Positions 7,083 to 12,421 of a stretch of 12,421 nucleotides of DNA are shown here, in pieces; position 1 is the first letter of the stretch, and every line of letters starts with the position of its first letter. Source of the stretch: Rhodobacterales bacterium UBA3077 (GTDB lineage Bacteria > Pseudomonadota > Alphaproteobacteria > Rhodobacterales > Rhodobacteraceae); NCBI GenBank assembly GCA_002366685.1, contig DFBP01000158.1, positions 7,010 to 19,430 of the forward strand, read 5' to 3'. The position numbers and the translations under genes are program-made. Under the pieces are notes generated by a model. The model was not told the DNA's origin. It did no database searches and saw only the letters and a program-made list of their open reading frames with translations.

Positions 7083-7654
7083 TCCTTTTCCGCAAGCTTT
7101 GAAATCTGGTCCTGCATCTCGGCCAGTTGTTGCTTGAGCGCGCTCAATTCTTCATTTTTGGTGGTGGATTCTGGTTCGGAAGTCGGTTGTGGTGCGTTCG
7201 CGACAAAGGGCGAAAACATTTTTACGGCATTCTCCATCCATTCCATATTCCCGCGGGCCATGCTTTCCATATTGGCAATCATCGGGTTTCCGCCCATCAT
7301 CGAAGAAATTTGCTCGCGCATATTTTCCTGATTTTTGGCGAAGCTTTCCATTGAGGCCTCAAGGTAGCCGGGGACAAAGCCTTCAAGCGAATCGCCATAT
7401 AACCCGATGAGCTGGCGCAGAAAGTTGACTGGCAACAGGTTCTGCCCTTTTGATTCTTCTTCAAAAATGATCTGCGCCAAAACCGAGCGCGTGATATCTT
7501 CACCGGATTTGGCGTCTTTCACGACAAAATCCTGCCCTTGCCTGACCATTCCGGCCAAATCATCCAATGTTACGTAACTGGATTTTTCAGTGTTATATAA
7601 CCGCCGATTTGCGTATTTCTTGATCACAATCGGATCTGTTTCAGAATCTGCCAT
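7079..7654 (-). CDS. phaR: polyhydroxyalkanoate synthesis regulator PhaR
   Basis: A 191-residue regulator. The N-terminal PHB/PHA accumulation DNA-binding domain (about 8-65) has the characteristic IKKYANRRLYNTEKSSYV and TLDDLA segments. The second PHB_acc domain (about 70-110) includes LLPVNFLRQLIGLYGDSLEGFVPGYLE in part. A Met-rich stretch (about 111-150) follows, then a C-terminal coiled coil (about 168-190). In Paracoccus and Rhodobacter, PhaR binds both PHA polymer and promoter DNA and represses phasin and related genes until polymer appears. The ATG at 7654 has GGGAG 6 bases upstream; a TTG 15 bases further up would bury this site in the coding region. It is divergent from phaAB and overlaps the EAL gene tail to tail. 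Control of phaAB and of itself is inferred from the dyad sites in between. Confidence 0.93.
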   Translation of the reverse strand: MADSETDPIVIKKYANRRLYNTEKSSYVTLDDLAGMVRQGQDFVVKDAKSGEDITRSVLAQIIFEEESKGQNLLPVNFLRQLIGLYGDSLEGFVPGYLEASMESFAKNQENMREQISSMMGGNPMIANMESMARGNMEWMENAVKMFSPFVANAPQPTSEPESTTKNEELSALKQQLAEMQDQISKLAEKD

Positions 7655-7701
7655 GTTAAACTCCCACAATCGCTAATTAGACTACCGCGCTTTTTCGCAA
7701 C

Positions 7702-7710
7702 TGCAATGCA
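7702..7710. promoter_or_regulatory. candidate PhaR operator, copy 1 (TGCAATGCA)
   Basis: The dyad TGCA-A-TGCA lies 47 bases upstream of the phaR start, within a TGC/GCA-rich patch (7697-7725) that also contains CGCATCTGCG. PhaR of Rhodobacter and Paracoccus is known to bind TGC/GCA-type dyads. The position suits autorepression. Assignment is by motif and location only. Confidence 0.5.
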
Positions 7711-7852
7711 AAACTCGCATCTGCGTCAAGCGCTCCAAATTTTCGCCTTCCCACGCTCAAAAGCGCGTCTCGCGACCAACAGAAATCAAGTTGTTGTATT
7801 ATTATTTCGCCAGTGACTGATTTTTAGACTTATTATTTCCCCCCAAATATGT

Positions 7853-7861
7853 TGCAATGCA
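7853..7861. promoter_or_regulatory. candidate PhaR operator, copy 2 (TGCAATGCA)
   Basis: This is an identical copy of the nine-base dyad, 31 bases before the phaA start, preceded by GT and so reading GTTGCAATGCAC. It would lie in the phaA promoter or leader, where a bound repressor could block transcription. I could not place convincing -35/-10 boxes around it. The exact match to copy 1 within one intergenic region is the main support. Confidence 0.5.
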
Positions 7862-7892
7862 CAAGTATCGAATCAATCTGGTTGGAGACCTC

Positions 7893-9068
7893 ATGACCAA
7901 TATCGTAATTGCATCCGCCGCCCGCACGGCTGTTGGCAGCTTTCTTGGCGCATTTGCCAACACACCTGCGCATGTTTTGGGCGAAACCGTAATCCGCGCC
8001 CTTATCGAACGGGCAGGCATAGACCCGGCAGACGTGTCTGAAACCATTCTTGGTCAGGTCCTGACAGCGGGTCAGGGGCAAAACCCGGCTCGTCAAGCGC
8101 ATATCAATGCCGGTTTGCCAAAAGAATCTTCCGCTTGGGGGATCAATCAGGTTTGCGGTTCGGGGCTGCGGGCCGTGATGCTCGGCGCACAGCAAATTAT
8201 GCTCGGTGATGCCGACATCGTGGTCGCCGGAGGTCAGGAAAGCATGAGCCTGTCTCCGCATGTTGCCAACCTGCGCAACGGCCAAAAAATGAGTGACATG
8301 CAGTTCATCGATTCCATGATCCGCGACGGGTTGTGGGATGCCTTTAACGGCTACCATATGGGTATCACCGCCGAAAATGTGGCGGCGCAATGGGAAATTG
8401 ACCGGCAGATGCAGGACGAGTTTGCCACAGCTTCGCAAAACAAAGCCGAGGCTGCTCAGCTCGCGGGGCGCTTTAAAGACGAAATTGTGCCGGTGGTTTT
8501 GACCTCACGTAGAGGCGAGACAATCGTCGACTCCGACGAATATGTCCGCCATGGCGCAACGCTGGAAGGCATGCAAAAACTGCGCCCGGCCTTCACCAAA
8601 GACGGCACGGTAACCGCAGCAAACGCATCCGGTCTGAATGACGGCGCAGCAGGCGCCCTTTTGATGAGTGCCGAAAACGCTGAAAAGCGTGGTATTCAAC
8701 CCTTGGCGCGAATCGCCTCCTACGCAACTGTCGGCCTTGACCCTTCAATCATGGGGGTCGGGCCAATTCACGCTTCCAGAAAAGCGCTGGATAAAGCCGG
8801 CTGGAAAGCGGCTGACCTTGATTTAGTTGAAGCCAATGAAGCATTTGCAGCGCAGGCATGTGCTGTGAACAAGGACATGGGCTGGGATCCGGCGGTCGTA
8901 AACGTAAACGGTGGAGCGATTGCCATCGGCCATCCGATCGGGGCATCGGGTGCGCGCATCCTCAACACTTTGATTTTTGAAATGCAACGCCGTGATGCCA
9001 AAAAAGGCTTGGCAACTCTTTGCATTGGCGGCGGCATGGGTGTCGCGCTTTGCGTGGAACGGGACTAA
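7893..9068 (+). CDS. phaA: acetyl-CoA acetyltransferase (beta-ketothiolase, PhaA)
   Basis: A 391-residue biosynthetic thiolase that condenses two acetyl-CoA to acetoacetyl-CoA. The acylated nucleophile is C88 in NQVCGSG, H347 lies in AIGHPIGASG, and the second catalytic cysteine is C377 in LCIGGGMG, all at the usual places for PhaA. It ends right after the last motif, as the family does. I chose the ATG at 7893 because the protein then begins MTNIVIASAARTAVG, standard for thiolases, with GGAG 7 bases upstream. An in-frame ATG at 7857 would add 12 unrelated residues and overlap an operator-like dyad. It is followed by phaB after 12 bases, so this copy most likely feeds PHA synthesis rather than fatty acid degradation. 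Confidence 0.96.
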   Translation: MTNIVIASAARTAVGSFLGAFANTPAHVLGETVIRALIERAGIDPADVSETILGQVLTAGQGQNPARQAHINAGLPKESSAWGINQVCGSGLRAVMLGAQQIMLGDADIVVAGGQESMSLSPHVANLRNGQKMSDMQFIDSMIRDGLWDAFNGYHMGITAENVAAQWEIDRQMQDEFATASQNKAEAAQLAGRFKDEIVPVVLTSRRGETIVDSDEYVRHGATLEGMQKLRPAFTKDGTVTAANASGLNDGAAGALLMSAENAEKRGIQPLARIASYATVGLDPSIMGVGPIHASRKALDKAGWKAADLDLVEANEAFAAQACAVNKDMGWDPAVVNVNGGAIAIGHPIGASGARILNTLIFEMQRRDAKKGLATLCIGGGMGVALCVERD

Positions 9069-9080
9069 GGAGAACCCAAA

Positions 9081-9806
9081 ATGACAAGAGTAGCACTTGT
9101 AACCGGAGGCACGCGCGGTATTGGCGCAGCCATTGCCATCGCCCTCAAAGAGAGCGGCGCGGATGTCGCTGTGAGCTATGCCGGGAATGACGACGCCGCA
9201 AAAGCCTTTACGGATGAAACAGGAATTAGGGCCTACAAGTGGTCGGTCGCGGATTATGACGAATGCGTGGCAGGCATCGCACAGGTTGAAGCAGACCTCG
9301 GGCCGGTGGATATTTTGGTCAACAATGCCGGTATCACCCGTGACGGGATGTTCCACAAGCTAACCCGCGAGGCTTGGCAAGAAGTGATTGATACCAACCT
9401 GACCGGTGTTTTCAACATGACCCACCCGATCTGGCCCGGCATGCGCAGCCGCAAATTTGGACGCGTGATTAACATTTCTTCGATCAACGGGCAAAAAGGA
9501 CAGATGGGGCAAGTGAACTATTCTGCGGCAAAGGCCGGTGATCTTGGATTTACCAAAGCGCTCGCGCAAGAGGGTGCATTTGCGGGAATCACGGTCAATG
9601 CGATTTGCCCCGGCTATATTGGCACCGAAATGGTGCGCGCTGTGCCGGAAAAGGTCTTAAACGAGAAAATCATCCCGCAAATTCCGGTTGGGCGCCTTGG
9701 CGAGCCGGAAGAAATTGCGCGGTGTGTGATTTTTCTGGCATCTGACGATGCAGGTTTCATCACTGGCTCCACTCTCACCGCCAATGGCGGGCAATTTGTG
9801 GTGTGA
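9081..9806 (+). CDS. phaB: acetoacetyl-CoA reductase (PhaB)
   Basis: A 241-residue short-chain dehydrogenase that reduces acetoacetyl-CoA to (R)-3-hydroxybutyryl-CoA with NADPH, the monomer for poly-3-hydroxybutyrate. The nucleotide-binding motif is TGGTRGIG (8-15), NNAGITRD lies at 81-88, and the catalytic set is S134, Y147 and K151 in SSINGQKG and NYSAAKAG. INGQKGQMGQ before the tyrosine is typical of PhaB as opposed to FabG. The end shows the usual SDR pattern GFITGSTLTANGGQ. The ATG at 9081 has AAGGAG 8 bases upstream and lies 12 bases behind phaA, forming a phaAB operon. Confidence 0.95.
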   Translation: MTRVALVTGGTRGIGAAIAIALKESGADVAVSYAGNDDAAKAFTDETGIRAYKWSVADYDECVAGIAQVEADLGPVDILVNNAGITRDGMFHKLTREAWQEVIDTNLTGVFNMTHPIWPGMRSRKFGRVINISSINGQKGQMGQVNYSAAKAGDLGFTKALAQEGAFAGITVNAICPGYIGTEMVRAVPEKVLNEKIIPQIPVGRLGEPEEIARCVIFLASDDAGFITGSTLTANGGQFVV

Positions 9807-9817
9807 CAATCTGAGCG

Positions 9818-9850
9818 CCTCGCGGTATGAAAGACATCATTTTCGCGAGG
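9818..9850 (+). other. stem-loop that includes the ribosome site of the amidotransferase gene
   Basis: CCTCGCG (9818-9824) pairs perfectly with CGCGAGG (9844-9850) around a 19-base loop, just after the phaB stop. The 3' arm holds GAGG, the only good ribosome site for the TTG start at 9858. No T run follows, so it is not a classical terminator. It could limit translation of the next gene or protect the phaAB mRNA end; both are inferences. Confidence 0.45.
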
Positions 9851-9857
9851 TACTACA

Positions 9858-10583
9858 TTGAAAATCGGCGTCCTTGAAACCGGCCACCTTTCTGACAAGC
9901 TCAAAGCCAAATATGGCCGCTATCCGGCGTTCTTTGAACGCTTGGTTGGGCCGCATCTACCTGAAGCGTCTTTTTTTACGGTTTCTGTGGTTGATGGTGA
10001 AACGGCAAAGAGCCCTGACCAGGCCGATGGCTGGATCATCACCGGATCGCGAAGCGGTGCCTATGAAGACGAGCCATGGATTCCGCCGCTTGAAGAATTT
10101 CTTCGCGCCTGTCTCGCAAAAGGCGTTCCCGTTGTAGGGATTTGCTTTGGCCACCAGATATTGGCGCAAGCCATGGGTGGCAAGGTAGAGAAATCGAGTA
10201 AGGGTTGGGGGGTTGGCATTCATGAGTATGCGCTGCTCGATCAGCCGGAATGGCTAAAAGGAATTAACAAAAGCTTTTCAATCCCGGCGATCCATCAGGA
10301 TCAGGTCATCAAAGCCCCTGAAGGCGCAAAGGTATTTTCAAGTTCTGAATTCTGCCCGATTGCAGGGCTTCTATACGGGGATCCCGCCTCTCCAACAGCT
10401 ATGACAATCCAGCCGCACCCTGAAATGACTGCCGAATTTGTGGCAGATATTTCGGAAGAACGCCTTCAGCACATTATTCCGGCGGAAACGATGCAGCGTG
10501 CGCTCAAAACGTTAAGTAAACCTGCGGATCAGGTTGCCTGGGGTCAGGCTATCGCAGCCTTTTTCCGGCAAAAGCGGCCTTAG
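9858..10583 (+). CDS. class I glutamine amidotransferase
   Basis: A 241-residue cytoplasmic protein of the GuaA-like class I glutamine amidotransferase fold. The nucleophile is C96 in GICFGHQ, and the dyad histidine and acid are H187 and E189 in IQPHPEM, so the triad is complete. ITGSRSGAYED (61-71) is typical of the free-standing GATase family often labelled 'GMP synthase-like'. No synthetase domain is attached, so the ammonia acceptor is unknown; hydrolysis of a gamma-glutamyl compound is another possibility. The start is TTG at 9858, with GAGG 7 bases upstream; the first residues KIGVLETGH match the beta strand that opens the domain, and no ATG fits better. It lies 51 bases after phaB and could be a read-through gene or a separate unit. 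It ends 15 bases from the convergent ydcH-like stop. Confidence 0.9.
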   Translation: MKIGVLETGHLSDKLKAKYGRYPAFFERLVGPHLPEASFFTVSVVDGETAKSPDQADGWIITGSRSGAYEDEPWIPPLEEFLRACLAKGVPVVGICFGHQILAQAMGGKVEKSSKGWGVGIHEYALLDQPEWLKGINKSFSIPAIHQDQVIKAPEGAKVFSSSEFCPIAGLLYGDPASPTAMTIQPHPEMTAEFVADISEERLQHIIPAETMQRALKTLSKPADQVAWGQAIAAFFRQKRP

Positions 10584-10587
10584 CCGC
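10570..10587 (-). terminator. possible weak intrinsic terminator after the ydcH-like gene
   Basis: On the minus strand GCGGC-TAAG-GCCGC is followed directly by TTTT. The 5-bp GC stem with a tetraloop and a short T run lies 11 bases beyond the ydcH-like stop, inside the end of the amidotransferase gene. The T run is short, so strength is uncertain. Confidence 0.4.
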
Positions 10588-10598
10588 CCGAGGCTCGG

Positions 10599-10769
10599 TT
10601 ATAGCTGGGCTGTAACCTTGGCGATTTCTTCTTTGAGGCGGAGTTTTTCTTTTTTCATCGCCCCGATCTCGATGTTGTCTGCCGATGGGTGGCGCTGGGT
10701 TTGCTCGATCTGGTTTTCCAGTTTCTCGTGTTTTTTTTGTAATTCGTTCAGATGAGAATTCAGGTTCAT
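10599..10769 (-). CDS. YdcH/DUF465 family small protein
   Basis: A 56-residue protein that is easy to overlook. It begins MNLNSHLNELQKKHEKLE and continues with IEQTQRHPSADN (21-32), IGAMKKEKLRLKEEI (35-49) and a short tail. It is Lys/Glu/Leu-rich and clearly forms an antiparallel helical hairpin or coiled coil: helix about 5-24, turn around H27-P28, helix about 33-53. The pattern H-x-x-L-x-x-x-H, P near the middle and K-K-x-K-L-x-L-K-E-E-I is that of the YdcH/DUF465 family, common in alphaproteobacteria and of unknown function. The ATG at 10769 has GGAGG 6 bases upstream. It stands alone on the minus strand, convergent with the amidotransferase gene and 94 bases after the methyltransferase stop. 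Confidence 0.88.
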   Translation of the reverse strand: MNLNSHLNELQKKHEKLENQIEQTQRHPSADNIEIGAMKKEKLRLKEEIAKVTAQL

Positions 10770-10816
10770 CACTGGCCTCCAATTGGTTGCTTGTCATTGA
10801 TACGTAATAGTTGACC

Positions 10817-10834
10817 ACAGAATTTCAATTCTGT
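10817..10834. promoter_or_regulatory. perfect 18-base palindrome between the methyltransferase and ydcH-like genes
   Basis: ACAGAATT-TC-AATTCTGT is a perfect 8-bp-arm dyad, 47 bases upstream of the ydcH-like start. No T run follows on either strand, so an operator is more likely than a terminator, though an mRNA 3'-end hairpin for the methyltransferase is possible. I do not recognise the binding protein. Confidence 0.4.
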
Positions 10835-10863
10835 CATCAATTCTTCACGCCATCTTTACAAAA

Positions 10864-11619
10864 TTATCGATCGCTCATTACCAAAGCGTTACCTTTTCGC
10901 AGGATGTTACTCGCCGCGCTTGAATAATCGTCGCCATCTTTTGCGTGGACCTTTCCTTCGTGCAAGATAAGCGGTGCCAACAAACGAAGTTGGCCTGCGG
11001 CCCCTTTTCGCGCTTGAACTATCACCCTTGCTGAATCGCGGCCCATGCGGGCGGCAAGTGGCAAAATGCGAATATCTCCGGCATTTTCCAGCGCGGCCAA
11101 AATTTCCGGTAGACGGGGGGTGCGATGAATAATTGTGATCCACCCCAATGGCTTAAGCCTTTTTAGCCCCACAGAAATCCAGTCTCCAATTTGGGAATCA
11201 CCCTCCAAAAAGGCTGTGGATTTTCCGGCATCGGAGGGCGAAGTATGTCGCTCACTCTCGTAATATGGTGGGTTCATCATCACATGGTCAAAACTTTTGG
11301 CGCGCAAATCCGCTGGCATTTGCGCCAGATCCCCGACAATGATTTCGGCCGAAAGCCCATTTCGCACCATATTTTCTCTTGCCAGATCGGCATATTCTGG
11401 TTGCAATTCCAACCCGACTGCATCGACCTTGGCGCGATGCAAAAGGCAGCCCAGAGCCACGCCCGCGCCGCAGCCCAATTCCAGCACCGATTGTCCGGAT
11501 TTTGCAGCGACAGCAGCGGCTAGAAACACCGGGTCAGTAGCCGCCCTATACCCATTTTTGGGCTGTAAAAACTCCAGCTTTCCATCCAGAAAGCGGTCAT
11601 TCGTTAGCTCCGGTTTCAC
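10864..11619 (-). CDS. SAM-dependent methyltransferase, TrmN6 (YfiC)-like
   Basis: A 251-residue class I methyltransferase. The SAM loop is VLELGCGAG (45-53), the acidic end of strand 2 is ELQPEY (71-76), GDL lies at 96-98, and the amino-methylating motif is NPPYY (116-120), which marks N6-adenine or related amino-group methylation. An early DGKLEFLQPKNGYRAATDPVFLAA-type segment (12-35) is characteristic of the COG4123/TrmN6 group; E. coli TrmN6 methylates A37 of tRNA1(Val). The substrate here is inferred from family only. It starts with GTG at 11619, overlapping the DUF2007 stop as GTGA, with GGAG just 2 bases before, so translation is probably coupled to the upstream gene. The gene ends at 10864. 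Confidence 0.85.
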   Translation of the reverse strand: MKPELTNDRFLDGKLEFLQPKNGYRAATDPVFLAAAVAAKSGQSVLELGCGAGVALGCLLHRAKVDAVGLELQPEYADLARENMVRNGLSAEIIVGDLAQMPADLRAKSFDHVMMNPPYYESERHTSPSDAGKSTAFLEGDSQIGDWISVGLKRLKPLGWITIIHRTPRLPEILAALENAGDIRILPLAARMGRDSARVIVQARKGAAGQLRLLAPLILHEGKVHAKDGDDYSSAASNILRKGNALVMSDR

Positions 11620-11837
11620 GTCTCCAACCCGCTGTCTATTTCGTTATCCCGCAACACGGCTTCTGCGATAAATGCATCTTCATCAGCCACCATGAGCCGA
11701 CGAGGAAACAGCCCCGTAGATCCCTCCAGCACGGCCATATGGTCCCCGAGTGTATAATAGCGAATTCCCTCGCCCTTCAGCAGAGCGGTGGCAAAGGTTA
11801 TATCCAATGGGTCGGTTGTGCGTAATATCTCTTTCAT
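11616..11837 (-). CDS. DUF2007 domain protein
   Basis: A 73-residue acidic protein beginning MKEILRTTDPLDITFATALLKGEGI. The pattern of a short strand, a helix ending in L-x-x-x-G-I, and LFPRRLMVADEDAFIAEAVLRD near the end (partly 44-65) is that of DUF2007, a small beta-alpha-beta domain sometimes called a putative signal-transducing protein. No enzymatic residues are evident. The ATG at 11837 has no obvious Shine-Dalgarno sequence (AACAAA precedes it), so it may be leaderless or poorly initiated. Its stop overlaps the methyltransferase GTG by three bases within GTGA, forming a two-gene unit. It is divergent from the polyprenyl synthase gene, 72 bases away. Confidence 0.85.
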   Translation of the reverse strand: MKEILRTTDPLDITFATALLKGEGIRYYTLGDHMAVLEGSTGLFPRRLMVADEDAFIAEAVLRDNEIDSGLET

Positions 11838-11909
11838 TTTGTTACGTTATCGGGCAAAAAGAGCGCCGTCGAGGGGTGGTTGCCACCTCACCGGATTTTG
11901 AGAGTTATT
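11838..11909. promoter_or_regulatory. divergent promoter region between DUF2007 and polyprenyl synthase genes
   Basis: Both outward transcription units must start in or near these 72 bases. I cannot place -35/-10 boxes with confidence. A short perfect hairpin, GGTGG-TTG-CCACC (11875-11887), lies 22 bases before the polyprenyl synthase start and would be in its leader if transcription begins upstream of it. Confidence 0.35.
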
Positions 11910-12421
11910 ATGGGCCCATTTGAACAATTACAGGCGCTTCTAACGGATGACATGGAAGCCGTGAACGAGTTGATCCGCACCCGGATGGCCTCTGAACACG
12001 CACCGCGGATTCCGGAGGTTACCGCACATCTGGTTGAGGCAGGTGGCAAACGATTGCGCCCGCTGCTCACGCTGGCAACGGCAAATCTCTGCGGCTATTC
12101 AGGCCGCCACCATGTGTTGCTTGCCGCCACTGTTGAGTTTATCCACACCGCGACATTGCTACATGATGATGTTGTTGACGAAAGCGCACAGCGGCGGGGC
12201 CGGCCCACAGCCAACTTGCTTTGGGACAATAAATCAAGTGTTCTGGTTGGGGATTACCTGTTTTCGCGCTCCTTCCAGCTGATGGTCGAAACCGGCAATA
12301 TGAAGGCGCTTGGCATTCTCGCAAACGCCTCGGCGGTTATCGCCGAGGGTGAGGTCCTGCAACTCAGTGCCGCGCAAGATCTGGCAACAACCGAAGAGAT
12401 TTATCTGCAAGTGGTGCGCGG
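11910..12421 (+). CDS. long-chain polyprenyl diphosphate synthase, C-terminus cut off by the window edge
   Basis: Partial gene; 170 codons are visible, about half of the usual 330 or so. It is a trans-isoprenyl diphosphate synthase that extends farnesyl- or geranylgeranyl-PP with IPP to make the ubiquinone side chain (octaprenyl or decaprenyl; decaprenyl is usual in alphaproteobacteria). GGKRLRP at 45-51 binds IPP, and the first aspartate-rich motif is LLHDDVVDE with DDxxD at 86-90, followed by RRGRPTAN (95-102) and GDYLFSRSF (114-122). The second aspartate motif would lie outside the window. The order fits IspB/DdsA-type enzymes rather than the short-chain IspA. The ATG at 11910 follows GAGAG 5 bases upstream. 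Product chain length cannot be read from the visible part. Confidence 0.92.
   Translation, partial: MGPFEQLQALLTDDMEAVNELIRTRMASEHAPRIPEVTAHLVEAGGKRLRPLLTLATANLCGYSGRHHVLLAATVEFIHTATLLHDDVVDESAQRRGRPTANLLWDNKSSVLVGDYLFSRSFQLMVETGNMKALGILANASAVIAEGEVLQLSAAQDLATTEEIYLQVVR

Noticed and set aside
7833..8438. 201-codon frame antisense to phaA
   Set aside because: It lies opposite a well-conserved thiolase, has no ribosome site or recognisable motif, and reads as a shadow of codon bias.
8823..9356. 177-codon frame antisense to the phaA end and phaB start
   Set aside because: It spans two well-supported genes on the other strand and shows no domain pattern.
9818..9850. Stem-loop after phaB as a Rho-independent terminator
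   Set aside because: The loop is 19 bases and no T run follows the stem, so regulation or mRNA protection fits better.
10549..10818. 89-codon minus-strand frame over the ydcH-like gene
   Set aside because: Its product is Arg/Pro-rich and featureless, whereas the 56-residue frame has a clear family pattern and a strong ribosome site.
1..12421. Mobile elements, defence systems, toxin-antitoxin pairs, CRISPR arrays or RNA genes
   Set aside because: No transposase, integrase, repeat-spacer pattern, tRNA cloverleaf or rRNA-like stretch was seen; almost all sequence is covered by ordinary chromosomal genes.

Overview
The window looks like chromosomal housekeeping DNA from an alphaproteobacterium, most likely a Rhodobacteraceae/Roseobacter-type organism. 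This is inferred from protein families, not from a marker gene: a TIGR02302/DUF4175 membrane protein (an alphaproteobacterial family), a PhaR-type PHA regulator beside phaAB, argH divergent from a TlpA-like thioredoxin, and the linkage of argH and lysA through a tiny lipoprotein. Composition is moderately GC-rich and even, apart from one AT-rich small gene. I see no tRNA, rRNA, CRISPR array, IS element or phage gene. No stretch longer than about 300 bases lacks a gene; the longest is the roughly 240-base phaR/phaA divergent region.

Bases 1-5544 (minus strand) read as one compact operon, in transcription order: argH, a 39-residue LptM/YifL-like lipoprotein that overlaps argH by ATGA, an exported molybdopterin-oxidoreductase-fold protein without cysteines, a three-helix DUF2834 membrane protein, lysA (TGATG overlap with the gene before it), and the TIGR02302 membrane protein that runs off the left edge. 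It combines the last steps of arginine and lysine synthesis with envelope proteins. Because lysA acts on diaminopimelate, which is also a peptidoglycan precursor, the envelope link is plausible but inferred.

Bases 5572-7082 (plus strand) hold a secreted TlpA/ResA-like thioredoxin, only 27 bases from the divergent argH, and a stand-alone EAL c-di-GMP phosphodiesterase with the catalytic residues I looked for. The EAL gene overlaps phaR tail to tail by 4 bases.

Bases 7079-9806 form a polyhydroxyalkanoate module: phaR (minus) divergent from phaA-phaB (plus). Two copies of the dyad TGCAATGCA lie between them and are good candidates for PhaR operators. PhaA condenses acetyl-CoA to acetoacetyl-CoA, PhaB reduces it to (R)-3-hydroxybutyryl-CoA, and PhaR would sense polymer and adjust expression. 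The synthase (phaC) and phasin (phaP) are not in the window.

Bases 9858-12421 hold a class I glutamine amidotransferase with a TTG start, a 56-residue YdcH/DUF465 protein (minus), a DUF2007 protein coupled to a TrmN6-like methyltransferase (minus), and the start of a divergent long-chain polyprenyl diphosphate synthase that runs off the right edge.

Two genes here are shorter than 60 codons and easy to miss: the LptM-like lipoprotein (4034-4153) and the YdcH-like protein (10599-10769). I found no convincing undescribed system. The least explained part is the pair of envelope genes inserted between lptM and lysA.
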